64,000 nt of DNA, from contig NZ_BPQM01000064.1 of assembly GCF_022179245.1 (NCBI RefSeq), positions 17,804 to 81,803 of the forward strand, written 5' to 3'. Origin of the DNA: Methylobacterium gregans. GTDB taxonomy: Bacteria > Pseudomonadota > Alphaproteobacteria > Rhizobiales > Beijerinckiaceae. Below the pieces are notes generated by a model that saw nothing but the letters and a program-made list of their open reading frames with translations, did not search any database and was not told the origin of the DNA. The translations under genes and the position numbers were made by a program. The number at the start of each line of letters is the position of its first letter. Positions within the stretch are counted from its first letter, which is position 1. Positions 42,648-49,813 of this stretch are shown here, one piece after another.

Positions 42648-42667
42648 GCGCCAGGCGGCAGTGGCGT
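42648..42667 (+). repeat. Recurring intergenic hairpin, copy 1
   Basis: GCGCCA and TGGCGT enclose the loop GGCGGCAG. The same hairpin occurs at 42992-43011 and 43742-43761, each time just after one small gene and 41-47 bases before the next. This copy has a G-U closing pair, so the stem is kept despite the base change. Confidence 0.7.
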
Positions 42668-42707
42668 CCCAATCAGAAACGACAGTCCTGCATCCGACGA
42701 GGCACCC

Positions 42708-42977
42708 ATGATCAAGCGAGAGCACCCCCTCACGACCGTCCCGATGTCCGAGCGCCCCTACGGCGAGGACTGCCCTGACGCCCGGCGCCCCGACGGGCGG
42801 TTCTGGAGCCGCCGCCGGTACCGCGGCGTGGAGATCCAGCACGGCATGGGGGCCTGGGAGTGGTCCTTCACCGTGGGCGGCCGCTTCCAGACCGCCGCCA
42901 CGCTCACGGCCGCCTGCGACCGGATCGACACCTACCGCAACCGCCAGGCCGGGCAGGCCCGCCGCGCCGCGGCCTGA
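42708..42977 (+). CDS. Hypothetical protein (89 aa)
   Basis: Starts at ATG 42708 (an upstream frame is open but contains the hairpin). The sequence has MSERPYGEDCPDARRPDGRF and a compact beta pattern RYRGVEIQHGMGAWEWSFTV followed by a helix ACDRIDTYRNRQAGQ. The fold suggests a small double-stranded-RNA or DNA-binding type sheet plus helix, but no family is recognised. Confidence 0.6.
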   Translation: MIKREHPLTTVPMSERPYGEDCPDARRPDGRFWSRRRYRGVEIQHGMGAWEWSFTVGGRFQTAATLTAACDRIDTYRNRQAGQARRAAA

Positions 42978-42991
42978 GGCCCCCACGTCGC

Positions 42992-43011
42992 GCGCCAGGC
43001 GGCAGTGGCGC
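42992..43011 (+). repeat. Recurring intergenic hairpin, copy 2
   Basis: The sequence is GCGCCAGGCGGCAGTGGCGC, a 6-bp stem with an 8-base loop. It lies 15 bases after the previous stop and 44 bases before the GTG of the next gene. The bases before it (ACGTCGC) are also shared with the other copies. Confidence 0.7.
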
Positions 43012-43054
43012 CCTCCACCATCCCCAACAACCACGGTTTCAGCAGGAGCGCCGC

Positions 43055-43723
43055 GTGCGCCAGTTCAACCTCGACCTCAATCTCACCCCAGCCGCCAAGG
43101 CCATCGCCAAGGCCATGGCGGAGTGCTCACTCTTCGAGACCTCGCTGGAGCGCACCGACCGCATCCTCGCCGCCCTGGCGAAGGCCGACCTGATCATCGT
43201 GCCGAAGCCCGACGGCAACGCCGAGGCCGTCCGCGAGGCGGTCCGGACCGGCAACTGGAGCGCCGTCTCGGAGCGTGATCTTCTTGCCTGGCGCGACGCG
43301 CCCCGCGAGGAGGAGGCCGCTGCCACCGTCGAGACCCTCGACCGCGACAAGGGCGTCCCGACCGGCCGCGTCGTCGAGGTGGTCTACGACAAGGGGGACG
43401 GCACCACCGAGACCATCAAGCACACCGAGTTCGTACGGCCGGGGGGCCTCGCCTTCGAACCGTCTTCCGTCGTCGGGATGAAGGTAGTGGCGGTCCGGAA
43501 TCCGGGCGTGATGGAGACCGTGGCGCTGCAGCCTGGCAACGTGTTCGAGATCCCGCCCGGGGAGAAGGTCGTGGAGGTGCCCGGCGTGGTGCTCCGGGAC
43601 AACGGCATCCTGGCCGTTTTCTACGACGACGGACACATCGCGTTCGGGGGCGACGCCGCCGACATGGCTGCCTTCCGCGACATGGCCGCCACCGTCGTCG
43701 GTGCGGCGAGAACGGCCGCCTGA
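43055..43723 (+). CDS. Hypothetical protein, paralogue of the next gene
   Basis: A 222-residue protein starting at GTG 43055 behind CAGGAG. It contains AVREAVRTGNWSAVSERDLL and two beta segments with VETVALQPGNVFEIPPGEKV. The next gene (43808) shares the start GTGCGCCAG, the pattern EARRTGDWSDVTDADWKAWV and LEPGNVIVLPPGTRV, and the same hairpin leader, so the two arose by duplication. The GNVxxxPPGxxV element resembles a small beta-barrel. Function unknown. Confidence 0.65.
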   Translation: MRQFNLDLNLTPAAKAIAKAMAECSLFETSLERTDRILAALAKADLIIVPKPDGNAEAVREAVRTGNWSAVSERDLLAWRDAPREEEAAATVETLDRDKGVPTGRVVEVVYDKGDGTTETIKHTEFVRPGGLAFEPSSVVGMKVVAVRNPGVMETVALQPGNVFEIPPGEKVVEVPGVVLRDNGILAVFYDDGHIAFGGDAADMAAFRDMAATVVGAARTAA

Positions 43724-43741
43724 GGCATCGCCATCCGTCGC

Positions 43742-43761
43742 GCGCCAGGCGGCAGTGGCGC
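43742..43761 (+). repeat. Recurring intergenic hairpin, copy 3
   Basis: Identical to copy 2 over all 20 bases and preceded by CCGTCGC. It lies 19 bases after the previous stop and 47 before the next GTG. Conservation of a non-coding 27-base block next to quite diverged genes argues for function or recent spread. Confidence 0.7.
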
Positions 43762-43807
43762 CTCTCCGACAGCCCGAGCACCCCCCCAGCATCAAGGAGA
43801 GCGCCCC

Positions 43808-44458
43808 GTGCGCCAGGAAAACGAAGTCATCACCCTCGCCCTGCAGCGAGCCTGGGAGCAGGGTAGGAACGGGACGGCCCTCGCGCCCGATGCGGCGTCG
43901 GCCGTGGTCGAGGCCCTGCGCGACGCCGGATTCGAGATCGTGCCGACGCCCGACGACGAGCCGCTCCCCGAGCCGGACGAGATCTACCTCAGCGTCGGGT
44001 ATGGACAGACGCCGCTGCCGTACATGCCCGAGGGGAGCGCCGCCCGCATCGGCGAGGCCCGCCGGACGGGGGACTGGTCCGATGTCACGGACGCCGACTG
44101 GAAGGCCTGGGTGAACGTCCTTCGGGACAGCGTGCCGCTGGAGCCCGGGAATGTCATCGTCCTCCCGCCGGGTACGCGGGTCGGGGTCACGCCCGAGGAG
44201 TTCCTGGCCGCCATCCACGGCGAGGATGGTCTGGAGATCCGCGATCTCTCCGGCCTGTCCTGGCTGCGCGACTTGCTCCGGAGCGCTCGGAACCCTGGCG
44301 CGATCCAGGCCCTGCAAGGTGACAACGACGACGAGGGCGCGGTCTACGACATGCTGCGTGCCGTCGAGGACATGTACCGGCGCCTCGCCCCGCTCACCGG
44401 CCAGCGACCCGACATCTTCGATTCCGAGAACCCCGAGAACCGTGGGGAGGCCGCCTGA
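43808..44458 (+). CDS. Hypothetical protein, paralogue of the previous gene
   Basis: A 216-residue protein from GTG 43808 behind AAGGAGAG. The N-terminal part is helical (ALQRAWEQGRNGTALAPDAA), then come EARRTGDWSDVTDADWKAWV and LEPGNVIVLPPGTRVGVTPE, shared with 43055-43723, and a helical C-terminus with VYDMLRAVEDMYRRLAPLTG. The stop overlaps the ATG of the next gene. Confidence 0.65.
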   Translation: MRQENEVITLALQRAWEQGRNGTALAPDAASAVVEALRDAGFEIVPTPDDEPLPEPDEIYLSVGYGQTPLPYMPEGSAARIGEARRTGDWSDVTDADWKAWVNVLRDSVPLEPGNVIVLPPGTRVGVTPEEFLAAIHGEDGLEIRDLSGLSWLRDLLRSARNPGAIQALQGDNDDEGAVYDMLRAVEDMYRRLAPLTGQRPDIFDSENPENRGEAA

Positions 44459-44826
44459 TGCGCACCGTCAATCTCAACGTCGACGTCGGGCTGCCCCTCT
44501 CGGACGTGCAGCCCGACGTCGCGACCGGCATCGCCATGATGGAAGGCGTGGAGGGCGGCTACGTCCGTTGGCTCCACGTCACGGCGGCCAGCGAATTCAC
44601 CGTGCCGCTGACGTACGAGACCGCCGCTGAGGATGCCCTGCGCCTCGCCGCGGCGATCATCGAGTGGGACACCGGCATGATGGAGGCCGCGGACGCGCCG
44701 TTCTCGGCCGACAGCCCCAAGCTCGCGACCCGGCAGGTCATCCGGTCGTTCCTGCCGAAGATGTTCGCGTGCGAGTTCCGCGATCTTTTCGTGGACCCGT
44801 ACGGCTACGCGGGGGCGCTCAGGTGA
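44458..44826 (+). CDS. Hypothetical protein (122 aa)
   Basis: An acidic 122-residue protein starting MRTVNLNVDVGLPLSDVQPD. The middle has GYVRWLHVTAASEFTVPLTY and a helix AAEDALRLAAAIIEWDTGMM. It is coupled to both neighbours by overlapping stop/start codons. No family is recognised. Confidence 0.6.
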   Translation: MRTVNLNVDVGLPLSDVQPDVATGIAMMEGVEGGYVRWLHVTAASEFTVPLTYETAAEDALRLAAAIIEWDTGMMEAADAPFSADSPKLATRQVIRSFLPKMFACEFRDLFVDPYGYAGALR

Positions 44827-45077
44827 TGCGCGCCCTCCTCACCTTCATCGCAGGCGGCCCCGGGCGGGTCGCCATCACGGCGACGGCGGTCGTCGTCATC
44901 ACCTTCGTCCTAGCCGGAGCCGGCTGGGATCTCGCCCGGGCGGCGTGGACCACGACGCTGTTCGCGGCCGGGTTCACCTTCGCCTTCGCCGTCCTCGCCT
45001 TGATCGGGGCCGCCACCGGCGCATCCGACGAGGCCCCCGTCGCCGCGCCGAAGGAGGCCGACCGTGGCCATGGCTAA
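44826..45077 (+). CDS. Small two-segment membrane protein
   Basis: An 83-residue protein with two hydrophobic stretches, AITATAVVVITFVLAGAG (about 16-33) and TTLFAAGFTFAFAVLALIGA (about 43-62), and a polar tail. The size and topology resemble phage small membrane proteins such as holins or exclusion proteins, but nothing specific is identifiable. Start overlaps the previous stop (TGATG). Confidence 0.6.
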   Translation: MRALLTFIAGGPGRVAITATAVVVITFVLAGAGWDLARAAWTTTLFAAGFTFAFAVLALIGAATGASDEAPVAAPKEADRGHG

Positions 45078-45444
45078 ATTGATGATCGCGGAGACCGTCC
45101 GCCGCGAGCAGGTGGTCGACCTGCCGGCCTTCTCGCAGCACATGTCGGCGGGCTTCGAAACCGAAGACCGGGACGGTAGCCCCTACGCCCGGGGCGGCGG
45201 CGCCATCGTCCTGTCGGACGGGAGCCGCCTCCACATCGGGGTGAGCGGCTTCCTTGAGGAGTGGGGCAGCGAGGTGGATCTCGACGGCTTCCATTCGATG
45301 GAGCTCAAGGTCGAGTTCGATAAGACCCCCTACCTGGAGGGCAGCTACGGGCCCTGCGGGCGTAGAGACTTCGAGGGGGTCCTCTCCATCCTGGAGGAGA
45401 TCATGCGGCGCGTGCGCGCTGAGATGGAGGTCGGCCGTGGCTGA
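45064..45444 (+). CDS. Hypothetical protein (126 aa)
   Basis: The frame starts at GTG 45064, or ATG 45070, inside the end of the membrane-protein gene. Residues 10-30 read VRREQVVDLPAFSQHMSAGF; the rest is beta-rich (GGAIVLSDGSRLHIGVSGFL) with a C-terminal helix EGVLSILEEIMRRVRAEMEV. Function unknown; it belongs to the same coupled series. Confidence 0.6.
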   Translation: MAMAKLMIAETVRREQVVDLPAFSQHMSAGFETEDRDGSPYARGGGAIVLSDGSRLHIGVSGFLEEWGSEVDLDGFHSMELKVEFDKTPYLEGSYGPCGRRDFEGVLSILEEIMRRVRAEMEVGRG

Positions 45445-45868
45445 CGCAACCAACATCTCCAGCGTCCCCTTCGACGGCGCCGAGGTCTGGGCGACGCTGA
45501 CGCCCAGCATGCAGGCCCGCGTCGGCGCCCTCGCCCTGGAGGCCGCCGTCGGGCGCGCCGTCGCCGAGCACGCCTTCGACCCGGCCTCGCGCGCCGGCAT
45601 GGAGGCCGAGCGGAACGCACTCGACGCCCTGCAGGAGGCCGTGCTCGGAATGGACGGCCTGTCCGACAAGGCATGGGTCGAGACGGCCAACTGGGGCGCG
45701 AGCGTCGTCGAGCTGTTCCGGCTCCCGTCCGTGCTCGGCCAGGCCTGCCACGCGTGCGGCTGCAGCGAGCGCGATCCGTGCGACGAGGGCTGCGGCTGGC
45801 ATGACGCCGTGACCTGCACCGCCTGCGCCGTCCCGGTGCAAGCCAACCTCTCGGGAGACACCCTGTGA
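45437..45868 (+). CDS. Hypothetical protein with zinc-ribbon C-terminus
   Basis: A 143-residue protein from GTG 45437, overlapping the previous stop. The C-terminal third reads CHACGCSERDPCDEGCGWHD followed by CTACAVPV, a Cys-rich ribbon with six or more cysteines. Similar C-termini occur in many phage and island proteins that bind zinc. The N-terminal part is helical. Confidence 0.65.
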   Translation: MADATNISSVPFDGAEVWATLTPSMQARVGALALEAAVGRAVAEHAFDPASRAGMEAERNALDALQEAVLGMDGLSDKAWVETANWGASVVELFRLPSVLGQACHACGCSERDPCDEGCGWHDAVTCTACAVPVQANLSGDTL

Positions 45869-46359
45869 CCGCCACCCCCCGTCCCGCCGTGCGCCTGCCG
45901 CTGCGGCTCCCCCCGACCGTCCGGGGGGCCTGCGCCGCGGTCCAGACCGTCGCGCCGCTGCCCGAGCCGGTCGCCCCGGCGCCGGACCCCGACGCCCCGC
46001 TGCCGGAGGTCCTCGCCGAACAGGCGGCCGCCCTCGCCGAGGTCGCCGATCCCGCTGCCCTGGAGGCCGCCCGCCGGGAGCGGCGCGCCCGCGACCTCGT
46101 CGAGGATCTCGACGCCGTGCTGGCGCGCTGCCCCCTCGACGAGACCGTGCTCATGATCGACCTGCAGCCGGCCAAAGAGGGCGAGCGCGGCCGCGCCCTC
46201 GGCCGGCGCTCGGCCCGGTGTGGCGGCTCGGCCGCGCGGCTTCGGGCCTATCTGCGCGACGATTGGCACCCCCGGCACGGCGAGCTCGTCGCCCTGCACG
46301 ACCGCCTCATCGACGCCGAGGCGCGCCTCCGGACCGAATCGCGCGCGCTCTCTTGCTAG
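45865..46359 (+). CDS. Hypothetical protein (164 aa)
   Basis: Starts with a GTG that overlaps the previous TGA. The first 50 residues are Pro/Ala-rich (PAVRLPLRLPPTVRGACAAV); the middle is a charged helix (LAEVADPAALEAARRERRAR), and the end is another helix HDRLIDAEARLRTESRALSC. No family is recognised; coiled-coil interaction is possible. Confidence 0.6.
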   Translation: MTATPRPAVRLPLRLPPTVRGACAAVQTVAPLPEPVAPAPDPDAPLPEVLAEQAAALAEVADPAALEAARRERRARDLVEDLDAVLARCPLDETVLMIDLQPAKEGERGRALGRRSARCGGSAARLRAYLRDDWHPRHGELVALHDRLIDAEARLRTESRALSC

Positions 46360-46438
46360 GGCCATGGTTCCTTTCTTGGCCGTACGTACGCTGGTCCCCG
46401 GGGCGGGCCGAGGGGCCCGCGGGACAGGGATACGGGAC

Positions 46439-46888
46439 ATGGACCTCAGAGCCGGACGGACCCCGATAGCGGACCAGATCGCGGCCAGGATGGCGGCGGC
46501 GGGCGGGGACGCGCACTTCGCCCCCGGCGCCGCCTACCGCGGGGAGGGATTCGACGGCGAGGCGTGGTGCCAGGAGGTCAATCGCTTCCTGCGCGCCCTC
46601 GGTTACGAGGTCCGGATGAGGGCGCCCGGCGTGGGGGCGAGGGAGCCCGAGTTCGCGGTCTGGTGCCAGCCCGAGATCGGGCCCGCGCACCGTCTCCGCA
46701 TCAGGATCGCCCCTCAGGAGATGAGCGGGGCGGTCGTGTACTCTATATGCAGACTGCACCGCGACACGCTGGAGCACGGCGCCCTCCTGGAGCGTGAGCG
46801 CCTCGGTATCAAGCCGCAGTCGAAGCACGGCAAGCGGAAGCTCCGGGTCGAGCCAGAGGAGGCCGCGGCCCCGGGCATGCGTCCCTGA
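46439..46888 (+). CDS. Hypothetical protein (149 aa), last gene of the run
   Basis: The frame from ATG 46439 encodes GEAWCQEVNRFLRALGYEVR, EFAVWCQPEIGPAHRLRIRI and a C-terminal basic helix. The strand-helix order suggests a small alpha/beta domain. The region before it (46380-46390) carries GTACGTACG, echoing the dyad at 40997-41029. Transcription ends at 46914-46938. Confidence 0.55.
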   Translation: MDLRAGRTPIADQIAARMAAAGGDAHFAPGAAYRGEGFDGEAWCQEVNRFLRALGYEVRMRAPGVGAREPEFAVWCQPEIGPAHRLRIRIAPQEMSGAVVYSICRLHRDTLEHGALLERERLGIKPQSKHGKRKLRVEPEEAAAPGMRP

Positions 46889-46913
46889 CGCCAGCCGCCA
46901 CCGCAAAGCGAAA

Positions 46914-46938
46914 GGGCCCCGGATCGTCTCCGGGGCCC
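46914..46938. terminator. Terminator between convergent genes
   Basis: GGGCCCCGGA at 46914-46923 pairs with TCCGGGGCCC at 46929-46938. AAA precedes and CTTT follows, so it can serve the plus-strand series and the minus-strand phosphoesterase gene. Confidence 0.85.
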
Positions 46939-46941
46939 CTT

Positions 46942-47535
46942 TCATTCGGTGTCGGCTTCCTCGTGGCGCTCCCGCGCCCGCCGGCGCTCCTCAGGCTGCT
47001 CGGGCGTCGCCGCCATCCGCGCGATGACTTCGGTGACGCGCGCCGGGGCGTAGCCCCAGCCGTCCACGCCGACGTCGCACGACTGGGACGTCCCCGGCAG
47101 GGAGCCGTGCGTGTGTCCGTGGACGTGCAGGGCGCCCCGGAACGACCCGGGCCAGGCGCGCATGGGGTAGTGGTCGCAGACGATCCGGCGACCCTCGGCG
47201 TGCACGGTCAGCCGCTCCTGCACGCTCTCCCAGGGGAGCGACGTCACGCGGGCGCGGTCGTGGTTCCCGACGATGAGATGCTTGTGCCCCTTCAGGGCGG
47301 CGAAGATCTCGGCGGCCCTCGCCGGCGTGTGCCCCCACTCGAAGTCGCCGAGGTGGACGACGGTGTCGCCGGGGCGGACGAGGGCGTTCCACGCCTCGAT
47401 GAGCAGCCGGTCCATCTCGGCGACGTCGCGGAACGGGCGGTCGGTGTGAGCGATGGCGCCGGCGTGCCCGAAGTGCGTGTCGGCGACGAGCCACACGGTG
47501 CCACGCGGCGGGGTCAGGTTGTTGTGGTGGGTCAT
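46942..47535 (-). CDS. Calcineurin-like metallophosphoesterase
   Basis: A 197-residue phosphoesterase with the metal ligands in order: DTHFGH near residue 19, GDFEWG near 60, GNHDRAR near 90 and HGHTHG near 138. The compact size and GNHD/GHTH pattern match the YfcE/MJ0936-like and phage phosphoesterase group, which act on phosphodiesters or nucleotides. The C-terminal 25 residues are charged and dispensable-looking. It is monocistronic on the minus strand, convergent with the small-gene run. Confidence 0.9.
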   Translation of the reverse strand: MTHHNNLTPPRGTVWLVADTHFGHAGAIAHTDRPFRDVAEMDRLLIEAWNALVRPGDTVVHLGDFEWGHTPARAAEIFAALKGHKHLIVGNHDRARVTSLPWESVQERLTVHAEGRRIVCDHYPMRAWPGSFRGALHVHGHTHGSLPGTSQSCDVGVDGWGYAPARVTEVIARMAATPEQPEERRRARERHEEADTE

Positions 47536-47733
47536 GGATGCAGCCTCCGTGGCGGGGGCTGCGCGCGCGGCGTCACGCCCCTGGATGGGTCTCTCGATGC
47601 AGGGTTAAGGGCGCTATTCGTTTCACCGGGGGCCTCTCGGGGCGCTGGGGAATCGCCAGGATCGCAGCTCGCGCCGGGCGGTCAAGCCGTCGGCCAGGGT
47701 CGCCGTGCGCCACGGTGAAGGAAGGGTGAATGA

Positions 47734-47782
47734 GGGGCCGGAACGTCCACCGGAGACGGGCGGTGGTGGACGTTCCGGCCCC
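47734..47782. repeat. Perfect 18-base inverted repeat
   Basis: GGGGCCGGAACGTCCACC at 47734-47751 is the exact reverse complement of 47765-47782, with a 13-base loop. No T-run follows. It lies in the 297-base gene-free gap between the phosphoesterase (start 47535) and the small gene at 47833, about 0.3 kb from the integrase 3' end. The rest of the gap shows nothing recognisable. It may be a protein-binding site, a transfer origin or a strong mRNA hairpin. Confidence 0.75.
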
Positions 47783-47832
47783 GTTGACCCGCGCCGGTTT
47801 GTTCCTATTTCGTTCTCATGCGGAGGCGGGAC

Positions 47833-48051
47833 ATGCACGGGTACGAGGACGTCGCGATCAGCGTGGCCGGCGAGGAGCGGGACGCCCTGTGGCGCGCCCT
47901 GGCCGAGGACCTGGCGGAGGCCTCGGGCCGCGCCCGCGGCCCGGCCGGATTCGTGCAGGCCGAGCGCCCGGCGGACCTGGCGCGGGCCCTCGGACGGGAC
48001 CGGCGCGCTAGGCGGGGACGCGCTTCTTCCGCCTTGTCGCGGGCTTCCTGA
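47833..48051 (+). CDS. Small hypothetical protein (72 aa)
   Basis: From ATG 47833 after CGGAGGCGGGA, an excellent ribosome site. The protein starts MHGYEDVAISVAGEERDALW and is mainly helical and charged. Its end overlaps the integrase gene by 44 bases on the opposite strand. Size and place next to the integrase would suit an excisionase, but no winged-helix motif is apparent. Confidence 0.5.
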   Translation: MHGYEDVAISVAGEERDALWRALAEDLAEASGRARGPAGFVQAERPADLARALGRDRRARRGRASSALSRAS

Positions 48052-49570
48052 TCGGCCGCGGCGGCGGGGGAGGGAGGGGGACGCGGGCGAGGATCTCGCG
48101 CTCCCGCTCGTAGGCCTCAAGGATCGCGGAGCACCACAAGGCCATCCCCTCGGCCTTGAGCGACATCTTCTGCGCCCGGTCGTAGTGGAGCCGGGTCACC
48201 GCGGCCGTCCGCTCGCGTTCCTCTGCCTTGCCGTCGACGTGGTCGAGGATGGCCGCCGCGGCCCCGCCCAGCCGGCGCTCGCCCAAAAACGTCGCGAGGC
48301 CGCGCCGGACGTCGTGCGGCGTCCATCGCCGGATGCCGTTGAGCGCGAGAAGGTCGGCCTTCCCCTCGGCCGGCTTGCCCTCCCGCAGGCCCTGCAGGCG
48401 GGACAAAAGCTGGTTGATGGCCAGGTAGGACACGTGGCCGTCGCCGCGCCGGGACGGGAACATCCACGGGCTGGGCGCCTCGCGGTCCCGCGCGTCCTCC
48501 AGGCGATAGCGTTCGACGACGGCCCACGCCTCCGGCGGCACCGGAAGGCCGTGCGGCATCTGGCTCTTCATGACCGCCCCCGGCCATCCGACGGCGGCCC
48601 AGCCGGGCAACTCGTTGGAGAACCGCGGGACGCACGAGGTCACTTCGGTCGTCACGAGGGCACCCGTCCGCTGCCCGGTCAGAACGACGGCCCATAGGGC
48701 CCCGAGCAGCCCGGCGCCGGTGGCGTGCTCCGTCTGCCCGAGCGACCTGTACCGCTCCGCGACGGCGAGCGTCCGGGCGAGCTCCTCGACGGTCGGGACG
48801 TGGTCGCGGGTGCCCGAGGAGTAATCGACCGTAAGCCGGTCCCACCAAGGCACCTCGACGTGGACGAGCCGGCAGCGGAGCGCCTGCTCGCGCCACCCCC
48901 AGGTCATGCACTCGCGGAACTGGTTGATGACGCGCTTGGCCGCGGACCTCTTCGTCCCGCCGTCCTCCAGCAGCCGCTGGCGCACCCCGAGCATGAGTTC
49001 CAGGTCCAGGGCGGAAACCGTCACCATGCTCAGGCCGGCGAGTTCCGGGTGCCGCAGGTACGTCGGGTAGCTGGTCGCCCAGCGTCCCTTGAGCTTCGGG
49101 ACCTTCCATTCGAGGTAGGCGTCGACCAGGTCGCCGAGCACCCAAGGCCCCTTCTTCCGGCGCTCCTCGGCGGTCTCGCTCTCGGGCTCCTCCTCCGGCC
49201 ACGCGGCATCGAGGGCCTCCTCCTCGCTGCCGGTCCGGCGCAGGACCTCCTCGAACAGCCGGGTCTCGGCCTTCGGCTGGTGCAGGCCGGGGACGGCGAG
49301 GCGGATGCGCTCGGCCTGGTCCCGGGCCTGCACCAGCGTGATGACCGCGCTGTCGCCGATGCGGACCGTCCCGGTCTTGCTCTTCCGCATCCAGGTCGCC
49401 GCGTTGCGGGTCACGCGCAGGACGAGGCCCGGGCAGTCGTCGTCGACGAGGTCGAGGCCGCGGCCGGGGACCTGCCCCTTCCGGATCATCGCGTGGGCGT
49501 CCGTGACGTGCTTCTTCGTCAGCGGCACCCGCTGGCGCGCGTACGAACCGCGTCCCCCCTCGACAGCCAT
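48008..49570 (-). CDS. Tyrosine-family integrase of element 1
   Basis: A 520-residue site-specific recombinase. The N-terminus (TDAHAMIRKGQVPGRGLDLV, PGLVLRVT) resembles the arm-binding domain of tRNA-targeting integrases. The catalytic domain has the first Arg in LTGQRTGALV, the H-x-x-R pair in WTPHDVRRGLATFL and the tyrosine in TRLHYDRAQ. The ATG at 49570 follows GGGAGGG. The gene points inward from the right attachment site 155 bases away, and GGATACCAC repeats lie directly upstream, which may let the integrase repress its own promoter. Confidence 0.92.
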   Translation of the reverse strand: MAVEGGRGSYARQRVPLTKKHVTDAHAMIRKGQVPGRGLDLVDDDCPGLVLRVTRNAATWMRKSKTGTVRIGDSAVITLVQARDQAERIRLAVPGLHQPKAETRLFEEVLRRTGSEEEALDAAWPEEEPESETAEERRKKGPWVLGDLVDAYLEWKVPKLKGRWATSYPTYLRHPELAGLSMVTVSALDLELMLGVRQRLLEDGGTKRSAAKRVINQFRECMTWGWREQALRCRLVHVEVPWWDRLTVDYSSGTRDHVPTVEELARTLAVAERYRSLGQTEHATGAGLLGALWAVVLTGQRTGALVTTEVTSCVPRFSNELPGWAAVGWPGAVMKSQMPHGLPVPPEAWAVVERYRLEDARDREAPSPWMFPSRRGDGHVSYLAINQLLSRLQGLREGKPAEGKADLLALNGIRRWTPHDVRRGLATFLGERRLGGAAAAILDHVDGKAEERERTAAVTRLHYDRAQKMSLKAEGMALWCSAILEAYEREREILARVPLPPPPPRPIRKPATRRKKRVPA

Positions 49571-49585
49571 TCAGTCCCTCCCGGC

Positions 49586-49710
49586 GGATACCACCGGGAT
49601 ACCACCTGAGACGAATCACCCTGGCAAGACGTGCGTTAACCCTGGGGTGGCCGTTTCCCCTGTATACTGAGGCGGTTGGTTACCGAAACCCTGGGCCGTT
49701 CGGATACCAC
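49586..49710 (+). repeat. Right-end arm-type repeats GGATACCAC (x3)
   Basis: Copies at 49586-49594, 49597-49605 (11 bases apart) and 49702-49710, all in plus orientation. The first two lie immediately upstream of the integrase start codon. They match the three copies at 910-976 at the left end, supporting integrase arm-site function. Confidence 0.65.
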
Positions 49711-49724
49711 GAACGCAGGCAATT

Positions 49725-49772
49725 CAGCCTTCCAAGCTGAATACCCGGGTTCGATTCCCGGTACCCGCTCCA
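49725..49772 (+). other. Internal attachment site with tRNA-Gly 3' half
   Basis: The bases 49725-49744 repeat 812-831 exactly. The rest completes a tRNA 3' half: T arm CCGGG-TTCGATT-CCCGG, then TACCCGC, T and CCA. The T stem and one acceptor base differ from the intact gene (GAGGG/CCCTT, CACCCGC), so this half has a different origin. It is best read as the right end of element 1 joined to the tRNA-restoring left end of element 2. There is no 5' half, so it is not a working tRNA gene. Confidence 0.88.
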
Positions 49773-49813
49773 CTCTTTTCCCCTGCCGCAACAGTGACTT
49801 AGCCTAGCAGGGC

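Larger units (their letters stand above)
812..49744. mobile_element. Integrative element 1 at tRNA-Gly(TCC), 48.9 kb
   Basis: The element is bounded by a 20-base identity, CAGCCTTCCAAGCTGAATAC, in the intact tRNA-Gly gene (812-831) and in a tRNA 3' fragment (49725-49744). A tyrosine integrase lies 155 bases inside the right end and points inward. GGATACCAC repeats occur near both ends. The element carries an AAA+ ATPase, a primase-polymerase/helicase, a Rep-like protein, about 26 kb of resistance and possible defence cargo, and many small unknown genes. I see no relaxase, type IV secretion, capsid or terminase gene, so it is not a self-transmissible ICE or a complete prophage by visible content. 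Confidence 0.9.

Noticed and set aside
49725..49772. A second tRNA-Gly gene
   Set aside because: Only the 3' half is present; the D arm and 5' acceptor strand are missing, so it is an attachment-site copy.
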